In this document: piece by piece, positions 16,085 through 24,247 of the stretch | Numbering within the stretch: the stretch's first letter is position 1 | Layout of the letters: every line of letters begins with the position of its first letter | DNA from: Desulfobacteraceae bacterium | Lineage (GTDB): Bacteria > Desulfobacterota > Desulfobacteria > Desulfobacterales > JAABTS01 | NCBI GenBank assembly: GCA_011389735.1 | Contig: JAABTS010000013.1 | Span: 1-59,311 of the forward strand | Length of the DNA: 59,311 nucleotides | Direction: 5' to 3' | Notes under the pieces: generated by a model | What the model saw: the letters and a program-made list of their open reading frames with translations, nothing else | What the model was told of the DNA's origin: nothing | The model's database searches: none | Program-made: the position numbers and the translations under genes

Positions 16085-16675
16085 ATGGCGAAAAAACGAA
16101 TAGCAATTTTAAACGCAGCGACTATCCTTTTCGCGGAAAAAGGATACAATGAAACGTCGACCGCGGAACTGGCGCAAATCACCAATTGTGCTGAAGGCAC
16201 GGTCTTTTATCATTTCAAAACCAAAACGGACTTGTTTCTGGAAGTCTTGAAAGAGGTCAAAAAGGGGATCGCCGGCGAATTCCAGCATTACATCGGAAAT
16301 CGTGATTTCGATAACGGGCTTGCCATGATGGAGGAAGTGATTGCCTTTTTTCTTTATCTATCCGCGCATCGAAGCGAATGGTTTATGCTGTTGCAAAGGC
16401 ACCATCCTTATGAACTGGCGCTGGAAAACGAAGAGTGCCGGAGCTATCTCGAAGATATTTACAATGCGCTTCTCGACATGCTCGAAAGCGGTATTTTGCT
16501 GGGCCGGAAAGACGGGTCTATCAGGGAAACGCCGTCAAGGGAGACTGCATTAATAGTTTTTTCAATGGTTTACGGTTTGATATGGCTGAAAAATCACGAC
16601 CTTTATGAAACAGGAACATTGTACCAGGGTCTGCTTGCGGCCTGTAAAAGATTGCTGATCAGTGAGGATCATTAA
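16085..16675 (+). CDS. TetR/AcrR-family transcriptional regulator
   Basis: A 196-residue regulator. The N-terminal helix-turn-helix (about 1-50) reads ILNAATILFAEKGYNETSTA then ELAQITNCAEGTVFYHFKTK, a standard TetR_N domain. The C-terminal ligand domain (60-196) is helical and not assignable to a ligand. I prefer ATG 16085 (GGAAAATAAT upstream) to an in-frame TTG at 16073. It is the first gene before sulP, 22 bp apart, with a consensus promoter and palindromic operator upstream, so it probably controls the operon including the transporter. Confidence 0.9.
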   Translation: MAKKRIAILNAATILFAEKGYNETSTAELAQITNCAEGTVFYHFKTKTDLFLEVLKEVKKGIAGEFQHYIGNRDFDNGLAMMEEVIAFFLYLSAHRSEWFMLLQRHHPYELALENEECRSYLEDIYNALLDMLESGILLGRKDGSIRETPSRETALIVFSMVYGLIWLKNHDLYETGTLYQGLLAACKRLLISEDH

Positions 16676-16697
16676 TTCAAACAAAAGGAGTTTATCG

Positions 16698-18827
16698 ATG
16701 ATTTTGCGAATTTTTCCATTCCTTGCCTGGTTCAAGGATTACACTGGCGAAAAGTTCAGGATCGACGCCATATCGGGGTTGACGGTGGCGCTGGTTTTGA
16801 TTCCGCAATCCATGGCGTATGCGCAATTAGCGGGGTTGCCTCCTTATTACGGACTTTATGCGTCGTTTTTGCCGCCGATGGTTGCGTCTTTGTTCGGATC
16901 TAGCCGGCAACTTGCGACGGGGCCGGTGGCGGTGGTGTCGTTGATGACATCGGCGTCGCTGGAGCCTCTCGCCACCGCCGGGAGCGAGGCCTACATCGCC
17001 TACGCGATAGTTCTCGCGCTCTGTGTGGGCCTGTTTCAATTGGGGCTGGGGATTTTTCGGCTGGGTCTGGTGGTAAATTTTTTATCGCATCCGGTGGTCA
17101 ACGGATTCACGAATGCAGCGGCGATCATCATTGCATCCTCTCAGTTATCGAAATTGTTCGGTGTTTATGTGGATAAAGCGGAGCATCATTATGAAACGAT
17201 TTATCGGGTTTGCGAGGCGGCGCTGCATTATACCCACTGGCCGACGTTGTTGATGGGGATTCTGGCGTTTGGGGTCATGTACGGTTTGAAACGGCTGGCT
17301 CCCAAGATTCCGAACGTTCTGGTGGCGGTGGTGATTACGACGCTTTTGTCCTGGGGGTTTGGATTTCAGCATAATATGCAAGTCGATGTTTCGGCCGTCA
17401 AGGATATGGAAGCTGTGGAATTGGTCGGGGATTTTAACCGGGCGGTCGGTGAGATCAAATCGCTCGGAGAGGAGCGTGCCATGATCAGTTCCGCGCTGGA
17501 TCAAGCCAAAGAGGAGGACGCGGTTTTCAAGATGATCGATATCAAGCATGATCTTGCGGTGATAAATACAAAGATCGATCGTTTGAAGCACGAGGCTCAT
17601 ATTTACCGATCACATTTGCGGGACAAGCTGTTCGCCGGTTTTAAGATAGAAGACGGCGGCATGTATTTTGAACCGATGCGGGAGGGCGTAAAAGAAGGCG
17701 ACGGGCGCACCTGGCGGATCAAAGTCGGCAACACCCCGATTGACACCTCTCAAATGCTTATGACCGGCGGCGGCGCCGTGGTGGGCGTAGTGCCGAAAGG
17801 GCTTCCTGCGTTGAAAGCTCCGGAATTGAATCTCAAAGTGTTTTTGCAATTGTTTCCGTACGCCGCGATTATTTCGCTTTTGGGTTTTATGGAGGCGATT
17901 TCCATCGCCAAAGCCATGGCGGCTAAAACGGGCCAGCGGCTAGATCCCAACCAGGAGCTGGTCGGGCAGGGGCTGGCCAATATATTGGGGTCTTTTACCA
18001 GGAGCTATCCGACATCCGGTTCGTTTTCGCGATCCGCCGTAAATTTACAGGCGGGGGCCGTTTCCGGTCTTTCCAGCGTGTTTACGAGTCTGGCGGTCGT
18101 GATCATGCTGCTTTTCTTCACGCCTCTGCTCTATCATCTGCCCCAGGCGGTGCTGGCCGCGGTGATCATGATGGCCGTCATCGGTCTGATCAATGTGACC
18201 GGATTCGTACACGCATGGCGCGCCCAGTGGTATGACGGGGCTATTTCGATCATTACGTTTATCGCCACGCTGGCTTTTGCGCCGCATTTGGACAAAGGCA
18301 TAATGATAGGTGTCGTTCTTTCCCTGATCGTGTTTTTGTATAAATCGATGCGTCCGGCGGTTGTTTCACTTTCCCGCCATGACGATTCGGCCTTTCGGAG
18401 TGCGTTGGTGCATGATCTGGCCGAATGCCGGTATGTCGATCTGGTTCGTTTCGACGGGCCTTTGTTTTTTGCTAACGCCAGTTATCTGGAAGATAAAATC
18501 AACGAACGGCTGATCAATAAAAAAGATCTGCGCCATATCGTGATCGCCGCGAACGGCATTATCGATATGGACGCCTCCGGTGAGGAGGTTCTGTCGCTTT
18601 TGATCGACAGAATCCGGAGCGCCGGCGTAGATATATCTTTAAGCGGCGTAAATGAAAATCTCATGGCGATTTTAAAACGGACTCATTTATACGAAAAAAT
18701 CGGCGAGGAAAACCTTTTTCCGACGATGGAACGGGCTGTATGCACGGTTCAGTCTCAGGCCCATATTGGGGGAGATGAAGTCGATTGTCCGTTGACGACC
18801 GTCTGCCGTATTGAATATGATAAATAA
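16698..18827 (+). CDS. SulP-family anion permease with STAS domain
   Basis: A 709-residue inner-membrane transporter. The SulP signature appears early (DAISGLTVALVLIPQSMAYA, LAGLPPYYGLYASFLPP), with about ten or more membrane segments and a C-terminal STAS domain (about 575-690). The family moves sulfate, bicarbonate or other anions; the substrate here is not known. An insertion of about 125 residues (about 232-360) between membrane segments contains a charged helical, coiled-coil-like part (EIKSLGEERAMISSALDQAK) and a beta-like part, which ordinary SulP proteins lack. The start is ATG 16698 with AAGGAG upstream. It lies 17 bp before the cytidylate-kinase-like regulator. Confidence 0.9.
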   Translation: MILRIFPFLAWFKDYTGEKFRIDAISGLTVALVLIPQSMAYAQLAGLPPYYGLYASFLPPMVASLFGSSRQLATGPVAVVSLMTSASLEPLATAGSEAYIAYAIVLALCVGLFQLGLGIFRLGLVVNFLSHPVVNGFTNAAAIIIASSQLSKLFGVYVDKAEHHYETIYRVCEAALHYTHWPTLLMGILAFGVMYGLKRLAPKIPNVLVAVVITTLLSWGFGFQHNMQVDVSAVKDMEAVELVGDFNRAVGEIKSLGEERAMISSALDQAKEEDAVFKMIDIKHDLAVINTKIDRLKHEAHIYRSHLRDKLFAGFKIEDGGMYFEPMREGVKEGDGRTWRIKVGNTPIDTSQMLMTGGGAVVGVVPKGLPALKAPELNLKVFLQLFPYAAIISLLGFMEAISIAKAMAAKTGQRLDPNQELVGQGLANILGSFTRSYPTSGSFSRSAVNLQAGAVSGLSSVFTSLAVVIMLLFFTPLLYHLPQAVLAAVIMMAVIGLINVTGFVHAWRAQWYDGAISIITFIATLAFAPHLDKGIMIGVVLSLIVFLYKSMRPAVVSLSRHDDSAFRSALVHDLAECRYVDLVRFDGPLFFANASYLEDKINERLINKKDLRHIVIAANGIIDMDASGEEVLSLLIDRIRSAGVDISLSGVNENLMAILKRTHLYEKIGEENLFPTMERAVCTVQSQAHIGGDEVDCPLTTVCRIEYDK

Positions 18828-18844
18828 AAGATAGGAGGCTGTAA

Positions 18845-20059
18845 ATGTCGATAGTAACCATTTTCAGTAGCGAATTTTGCCGGAAAGAAGCGATTGTCGA
18901 TCAATTCGTGTCGAGGACGGGATATCGTCGGGTCGCCGACGGCGATGTGACGGCGATGGCGGCGAAACTTTCAGGAATGGATGAAGGAAAATTGCGGGAG
19001 GCTTTTGGACCAAAAGTATCAGTGTTCAATAAATTCACTCATGAGCGCGAGCGTTCGATCGCCTGGCTCAGGCTCGCCGCAGCCGAAATTATCGCGGAAG
19101 ACAGTCTGTTGATCGACGGTTTTTCAAGCCAGTTGCTGCCCAAGATGATTTCTCATATTCTGAGGGTCTGTATCATCGCCGATCTTCAATTTCGCACGGA
19201 AACAGCTCAAAGCGAGGCCGGGGTCTCGAAAAAAGACGCCGCCAATATGATTCGAAAAGCCGATGAAGAGCGGGCCGCCTGGATGCATGATCTTTATAAA
19301 ATCAGAGATCCGTGGGACGCATCCCTTTATGATATCGTTATTCCAACCGACAAGCTATCGCCTGATGAAAGTGTTGAACTGATCGAGGAAAACCTGCGCA
19401 GCGAAGTGATTCGCCCCACCGACAGTTCCAAACGCGCCGCGGAGGACTTCAAGCTGGCGGCCCGGGTGGGAGTAAAGCTTGCGGCCGAAGGGCATAACGC
19501 GGAAGTCGAAGCTCGGGACGGACTGGTGACGATCACAATCAACAAGAACGTCTTGATGCTGCAACGCCTGGAAGATGAATTGAAAAGCATAGCTGAAACC
19601 GTCGAGGGGGTCAAATCCGTGGAAACCAGGATCGGCAAAGGGTTTCACCGGGCCGATATTTACCGCAAGTACGATTTTGACGCGCCCAAGCTGCTGCTGG
19701 TGGATGATGAACGGGAATTCGTTCAAACCCTTTCCGAAAGATTGCTGATGCGGGATGTCAATTCCGCGGTCGCCTACGACGGGGAATCCGCTCTGGATAT
19801 CCTGAGCGAAGACCAACCGGAGGTCATGCTTCTGGATTTGAAGATGCCGGGTATCGACGGTATCGAGGTGCTGCGCAAGGTCAAAGAGACCCGTCCGGAG
19901 GTCGAGGTCATTATTTTGACGGGGCATGGTTCGGAAGAGGATCGTGAAACTTGCATGAGCCTGGGGGCCTTTGCCTATCTCCAAAAACCGGTCGCAATAG
20001 AGGTGTTGACCGAAACTTTGGAAAAAGCGAATGAAAAAATACAAAAAAACAAAGCGTAA
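18845..20059 (+). CDS. Cytidylate-kinase-like / BON / receiver fusion protein
   Basis: A 404-residue cytoplasmic protein with three parts. Residues 1-190 resemble the cytidylate-kinase-like family, but the start VTIFSSEFCRKEAIVDQFVS lacks the usual glycine-rich P-loop, so kinase activity is doubtful. Residues about 200-270 look like a BON domain (VEARDGLVTITINKN, VEGVKSVETRIG). Residues 282-404 are a receiver with phospho-acceptor D331 (VMLLDLKMPG) and LTGHGSEED. The gene follows sulP by 17 bp and probably gives a phosphorylation-controlled input to, or output from, the transporter. The stop lies 11 bp before a family A element. Confidence 0.8.
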   Translation: MSIVTIFSSEFCRKEAIVDQFVSRTGYRRVADGDVTAMAAKLSGMDEGKLREAFGPKVSVFNKFTHERERSIAWLRLAAAEIIAEDSLLIDGFSSQLLPKMISHILRVCIIADLQFRTETAQSEAGVSKKDAANMIRKADEERAAWMHDLYKIRDPWDASLYDIVIPTDKLSPDESVELIEENLRSEVIRPTDSSKRAAEDFKLAARVGVKLAAEGHNAEVEARDGLVTITINKNVLMLQRLEDELKSIAETVEGVKSVETRIGKGFHRADIYRKYDFDAPKLLLVDDEREFVQTLSERLLMRDVNSAVAYDGESALDILSEDQPEVMLLDLKMPGIDGIEVLRKVKETRPEVEVIILTGHGSEEDRETCMSLGAFAYLQKPVAIEVLTETLEKANEKIQKNKA

Positions 20060-20070
20060 ACATCGTGATT

Positions 20071-20766
20071 TAGCTTTTTAGATAATTAGTTTCACTGTGT
20101 TGTCGGCCCGGGGATATACGTATGTTGAATATGTTGAATGTTGAATATGTTGAATGTTGAATGTTGGATGTTGAATGTTGGATGTTGAATGTTGGATGTT
20201 GAATGTTGGATGTTGAATGTTGGATGTTGAATTTTGGATGTTGGATGTTGGATGTTGAATGTTGGATGTTGGATGTTGGATGTTGGATGTTGGATGTTGA
20301 ATGTTGGATGTTGAATTTTGAATTTTGAATGTTGGATGTTGGATGTTGGATGTTGAATTTTGGATGTTGGATGTTGAATTTTGAATTTTGAATGTTGAAT
20401 GTTGAATGTTGAATGTTGAATGTTGAATGTTGGATGTTGGATGTTGGATGTTGGATGTTGGATGTTGGATGTTGGATGTTGGATGTTGGATGTTGGATGT
20501 TGAATGTTGAATGTTGAATGTTGAATGTTGGATGTTGGATGTGAGCGCCCCTCATTTAGCATTTAACATTTAACATTCAACACAAATAATTCAGCATTCA
20601 ACACAAATAATTTAACATTCAACACAAATAATTTAACATTCAACACAAATAATTTAACATTCAACACAAATAATTTAACATTCAACACAAATAATTCAGC
20701 ATTCAACACAAATTGCAACAATCCCGGGCCCGCCGCCATGTGAAATTTAATTTCTGAAAACCTGTA
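20071..20766 (+). repeat. Family A element split by a 0.6-kb heptad array
   Basis: The left arm (20071-20120: TAGCTTTTTAGATAATTAGT, then GTCGGCCCGGGGATATACG) and the right arm (20722-20766: TCCCGGGCCCGCCGCCATGT, then TTTCTGAAAACCTG) together make one A element. Cargo at 20123-20721 begins TGTTG and ends CAACA. It comprises about 58 heptads (TGTTGAA/TGTTGGA, 20123-20541), a centre GAGCGCCCCTCATTTAGCAT, and about seven 20-bp units TTAACATTCAACACAAATAA (20571-20708) in inverse orientation. Long open frames on the minus strand are artefacts, since the heptad has no stop in those frames. Confidence 0.9.
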
Positions 20767-20784
20767 GAAGCAAGCGGGGATAAA

Positions 20785-22545
20785 ATGACATTTCTATCGA
20801 ACCTGAAGCCGAAGTTCTGGGATCATATCGATATAAGCCGTGGGCCTCACAAGTACCTGTTCAATTTTCGAAAAATATGGAAACTGACGGTGCTTTTGAC
20901 CCTGGTTGTGTCGATAATCCCTCTGATCATACTCGCGATGATCGATTATTGGGTGAGTTACCACTCGGTAATGTCCGAAAATATTTTGCGAACCTCGAGA
21001 CTGGTTTCAAATACACGGAGAAGCGTTTCATATTTTCTAGACGAACGGAAAGCCGCCATCGATTTTATCATCCTGAACGAAACTTATGAATTGTTAAACT
21101 CGACGTCTCATTTGGAGCGGACGTTGAAAAATCTGCAAAAAGGATTTGGAGGTTTTATCGATCTCGGGGTCATCAATGATAAAGGCGTTCAGATTTCGTA
21201 CACAGGCCCTTATGAATTGACCGGGAAGGACTACAGCGACGCAACCTGGTTCAAGGACGCCCTCGACAAAGGAGTGTACATCAGCGATGTTTTTCTGGGA
21301 TTCAGGAATATCCCGCATATTATCATTGCGGTCAAACATGCTTTGCCGGACGGGGGGTTTTATTTGCTCAGGGCGACAATAGACACGGAACGATTCACTG
21401 ATCTTTTAGCGGGTCTTCATGTAGGTGGAGACGGGGACGCGTTTCTTATAAATCGAGAAGGCGATCTTCAAACTCCGTCGAGATACCATGGGGAAATTTT
21501 GTCGAATATCGACATACAGACGCCGGAATATTCCGAAAGAAGTCAGGTCGAATTGATTGACCGCGGCCCGAACAATCGGCTGCTCATAGGCTACGCCTAT
21601 ATTCATGAAACTCCGTTTATCCTGATGATCATAAAGAATCAAAACCGGCTGATGGCGCCCTGGTATGAGACTCAGATGCAAATCACGGGCTTTTTATTGA
21701 TTTCGATCACCACGACCGTATTCGTCATTTTAGGTGGGATTACCTATCTGGTGAACCAGATTTATCTTGCGGATCAACGCCGGTTGCAGACCATGCATGA
21801 AATCGAATACGCCAATAAAATGGCGTCGTTAGGACGGCTTTCCGCCGGAGTGGCCCATGAAATCAACAATCCTCTGGCCATTATCAACGAAAAAGCCGGA
21901 TTAATCAAAGATCTCTTTACATTTACGGAAAAATACAATAATGATCCCAGGTTGATGGGATTAATCGATTCGGTAATCCGGTCTGTCGAGAGGTGTGGGG
22001 CGATCACCCGGAGGCTGTTGAATTTCGCCAGGCATAAGGAAATAAAAATCCATGAAGTCGATGTGAGGGAAGTGGTTCATGAAGTTCTTGGATTTGTTGG
22101 AAAAGAGTCCGAATATCGTTCCATTGACATTCAGGTGGAAATGGATCCTGATATACCCGAAATAAAAAGTGATCAAGGCCGCCTTCAGGAGGTGTTCCTG
22201 AATCTGGTCACCAACGCCTTCGCCGCGATTAAAGAAGGCGGGAGTTTAAAAATAACCGGGGCAAAAACAGACAAAGATTATATCGTCGTTGATTTTACCG
22301 ATGATGGTCATGGAATTCCCGAAAGCGATATCGAACGGGTTTTTGAACCGTTTTTTTCCACCAGAACCGGTAAAGGCGGCACCGGACTGGGCCTGTCAAT
22401 CACCTACGGGCTGGTTCAGGAGCTGGGGGGAACGATCAAATGCCGGAGTAAAGTTGGGGAAGGCGCAACATTCACGGTTACCTTGCCCATTGCAACCGAC
22501 GTTCAGGAAAAAAACGGCGATAAAAAACCATCGGAAAAACAATAA
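20785..22545 (+). CDS. Membrane sensor histidine kinase with extracytoplasmic Cache-like domain
   Basis: A 586-residue inner-membrane kinase: membrane segment at about 34-56, periplasmic double-Cache-like sensor at about 60-295, second membrane segment at about 305-330, then a dimerisation domain with H-box GRLSAGVAHEINNPLAII and a full ATPase domain (N-box LQEVFLNLVTNAFAAI, G-boxes DDGHGIPES and GTGLGLSITYGL). All catalytic motifs are intact. The ligand of the sensor is unknown. There is no receiver on the chain, and the next gene (24 bp on) is a free receiver, the likely partner. Confidence 0.92.
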   Translation: MTFLSNLKPKFWDHIDISRGPHKYLFNFRKIWKLTVLLTLVVSIIPLIILAMIDYWVSYHSVMSENILRTSRLVSNTRRSVSYFLDERKAAIDFIILNETYELLNSTSHLERTLKNLQKGFGGFIDLGVINDKGVQISYTGPYELTGKDYSDATWFKDALDKGVYISDVFLGFRNIPHIIIAVKHALPDGGFYLLRATIDTERFTDLLAGLHVGGDGDAFLINREGDLQTPSRYHGEILSNIDIQTPEYSERSQVELIDRGPNNRLLIGYAYIHETPFILMIIKNQNRLMAPWYETQMQITGFLLISITTTVFVILGGITYLVNQIYLADQRRLQTMHEIEYANKMASLGRLSAGVAHEINNPLAIINEKAGLIKDLFTFTEKYNNDPRLMGLIDSVIRSVERCGAITRRLLNFARHKEIKIHEVDVREVVHEVLGFVGKESEYRSIDIQVEMDPDIPEIKSDQGRLQEVFLNLVTNAFAAIKEGGSLKITGAKTDKDYIVVDFTDDGHGIPESDIERVFEPFFSTRTGKGGTGLGLSITYGLVQELGGTIKCRSKVGEGATFTVTLPIATDVQEKNGDKKPSEKQ

Positions 22546-22569
22546 AGCACATATGAGAAAAAGGATATT

Positions 22570-22950
22570 ATGAAGATTTTGTTAGTTGACGATGAGGCGG
22601 AATTTGTAAGCGCGCTTGCCGAACGGCTTTCCTTTCGCAATATCGATGCGGACTGGGTGACCCGGCCCGAAGATGCTGTGCCGAAAGTGGAAGAAACATG
22701 TTATGATGTGGCTGTTTTGGATATAAAAATGCCCCGGGTCGATGGAATCGAATTGAAAAAGCGCCTTCAGGCGAAATGCCCTGATCTGAAATTCATATTT
22801 TTTACGGGCCATGGGTCCGAAGAAGTTTTCAAAAAAGGCGCTTCCGAAATCGGAGAAGATTATTATTTGCTGAAGCCGATCAAGATCGATCATTTAATCG
22901 CCAAGCTCGTGGAGATTGAAAAGCAAAAAGGAGGGGTCTTTGATGATTGA
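22570..22950 (+). CDS. Single-domain response regulator (CheY-like)
   Basis: A 126-residue stand-alone receiver: acidic pocket LLVDDEAEF, phospho-acceptor D51 (VAVLDIKMPRVDG), switch Thr in FFTGHGSEE and the conserved Lys in LLKPIKID. It has no output domain. It follows the sensor kinase by 24 bp and overlaps the next gene by 8 bp (ATGATTGA), so translation is coupled to the degenerate kinase-like protein. A role as intermediate in a phosphorelay fits. Confidence 0.9.
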   Translation: MKILLVDDEAEFVSALAERLSFRNIDADWVTRPEDAVPKVEETCYDVAVLDIKMPRVDGIELKKRLQAKCPDLKFIFFTGHGSEEVFKKGASEIGEDYYLLKPIKIDHLIAKLVEIEKQKGGVFDD

Positions 22951-23593
22951 TTCCACCGGTAGAATCGGGCTGGCGTTTTTCGGCGCATTGAGCGCTTCCA
23001 TTTCGCACGAAATCAAGAATCGAATGGCGATTATACACGAACAGGCGAGTTTGCTCGAAGATTATATTCATATGGCCGCAAAGGGCTCTGAAACCGATCC
23101 TGAACGAATGCTGAAAATCGCCGGTTCAATAAAAAAGCAGGTCGGCAACGCCGATGTCATTATAAAAAACATGAATCGTCTGGCCCACAGCACCGACGAT
23201 TTAAAACGAACCGCGTCCGTCGAAGAAATCATCGATTTAATAGCGGCTCTATCCAAACGAATGGCTGATTTGCATGAGGTAAAAATCGCCGCGCCGCAGG
23301 CCAAAGAACCTTGCAGTGCGCATACCAGCCCTTTTTTGTTGATGAATCTGATCTGGTGGTGTATAAAAACCATTATGCCGTTTGTTCAAAAGAATGATAC
23401 GATCCGCCTGTCTCATGAAAAATCGGGCGATGGCGTTTTGATACGGATGACGGTCGAGGGAAAACCCATATCGGAGGAAGAAATTGAATTTCCTGAGGAA
23501 ACATCGATCCTGGCGGGGCTTTTAAACGGCGAGGTCGGTTATTCCAGGGAAAAACAACAGTGTGTGATAAGCATTCCGGCGGCGTTGCCGTGA
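22943..23593 (+). CDS. Degenerate histidine-kinase-like protein, possible ChpT-type phosphotransferase
   Basis: A 216-residue cytoplasmic protein. Residues 10-90 form a dimerisation/phosphotransfer-like helical hairpin with an intact H-box (SASISHEIKNRMAIIHEQAS, H22). The C-terminal 120 residues have the position of an ATPase domain, but the N-box is eroded (LLMNLIWWCIKTIMPF) and I see no DxGxG or GxGLGL boxes, so ATP binding is unlikely. Size and plan match ChpT-like phosphotransferases, which pass phosphoryl groups between receivers. ATG 22943 has GGAGGGG upstream and overlaps the preceding receiver gene. It is flanked on both sides by receiver genes. Confidence 0.65.
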   Translation: MIDSTGRIGLAFFGALSASISHEIKNRMAIIHEQASLLEDYIHMAAKGSETDPERMLKIAGSIKKQVGNADVIIKNMNRLAHSTDDLKRTASVEEIIDLIAALSKRMADLHEVKIAAPQAKEPCSAHTSPFLLMNLIWWCIKTIMPFVQKNDTIRLSHEKSGDGVLIRMTVEGKPISEEEIEFPEETSILAGLLNGEVGYSREKQQCVISIPAALP

Positions 23594-23626
23594 ATGTCGG
23601 GGAAATCGAGGGGTTCAGCGATTATG

Positions 23627-23735
23627 CGGGTTTTCGGTAATTAAATTCTACAGGGCCGCGGCGGGCCGGGGATAATAATGTTCGTATACCCCGGGCCGAC
23701 AACGCAATAAAAACTAATTTCCGGAAGGCCATATC
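23627..23735 (-). repeat. Family A palindromic element
   Basis: GGTTTTCGGTAATTAAATTC, then CGGCGGGCCGGGGATAATAA, TATACCCCGGGCCGACAACG and AACTAATTTCCGGAAGGCC: a complete copy in minus orientation. It lies inside the putative signalling operon, between the ChpT-like gene and the last receiver gene, so it either is transcribed through or separates two transcripts. Confidence 0.85.
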
Positions 23736-23762
23736 CAATATAAAAGCAGGAAGGAGAAAAAC

Positions 23763-24191
23763 ATGGGAGATAAAGTCTTGTTGGTTGACGACGAAACTGA
23801 TTTTCTGTCGGTGATGAGTGAGAGACTCCAGACCAGAGGGTTTGACGTTGAAACATCCGACTCCGCTAAAAACGCCGTGGATCAAATTGAAGAAACGGAC
23901 TATGACGCGGTGGTTCTTGACCTGCAAATGCCTGGAATGGACGGTATCGAAGTTCTCAAACAAATCCGCGAAAAACGGCCTGAACTTCAGGTCATCCTGC
24001 TCACAGGCCATGGCTCGGTTGAAAAAGGCGTGGAAGCAATCAAGCTGGGGGCGATGGATTTTCTTGAAAAACCGGCCGACCTGGAGATGATCAGCGAAAA
24101 AATCAAAAAAGCCAAACAAAAACGGATGCTCATCATGGACAAGATGACTGAAAAGAGAATTGTGGATATCGTCAATCGTTACGGCATGTGA
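23763..24191 (+). CDS. Single-domain response regulator
   Basis: A 142-residue receiver with LLVDDETDF, phospho-acceptor D53 (AVVLDLQMPGMDG), LTGHGSVEKG and KPADLE. A short basic helical tail (KAKQKRMLIMDKMTEKRIVD) extends past the receiver but is too small for a known output domain. The ribosome site AAGGAG precedes the ATG. It completes the cluster of SulP, kinase-like receiver, sensor kinase, receiver and degenerate kinase, and could be the terminal receiver of that relay. Confidence 0.9.
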   Translation: MGDKVLLVDDETDFLSVMSERLQTRGFDVETSDSAKNAVDQIEETDYDAVVLDLQMPGMDGIEVLKQIREKRPELQVILLTGHGSVEKGVEAIKLGAMDFLEKPADLEMISEKIKKAKQKRMLIMDKMTEKRIVDIVNRYGM

Positions 24192-24247
24192 TCGAGTTCA
24201 TTAAAAACGTCCTGGGGCTGAGCCGCTGTTGTATCCCGGAACGTCGT

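Noticed and set aside
20070-20562. Two long open frames (about 160 codons) on the minus strand with NIQHPTFNIQH-like repeats
   Set aside because: The 7-bp repeat contains no stop codon in these frames, so openness is automatic. There is no ribosome site, and the region is the cargo of a family A element.
20123-20721. Possible CRISPR array (regular repeats)
   Set aside because: Units are contiguous 7-bp and 20-bp repeats with no unique spacers and no cas genes nearby.
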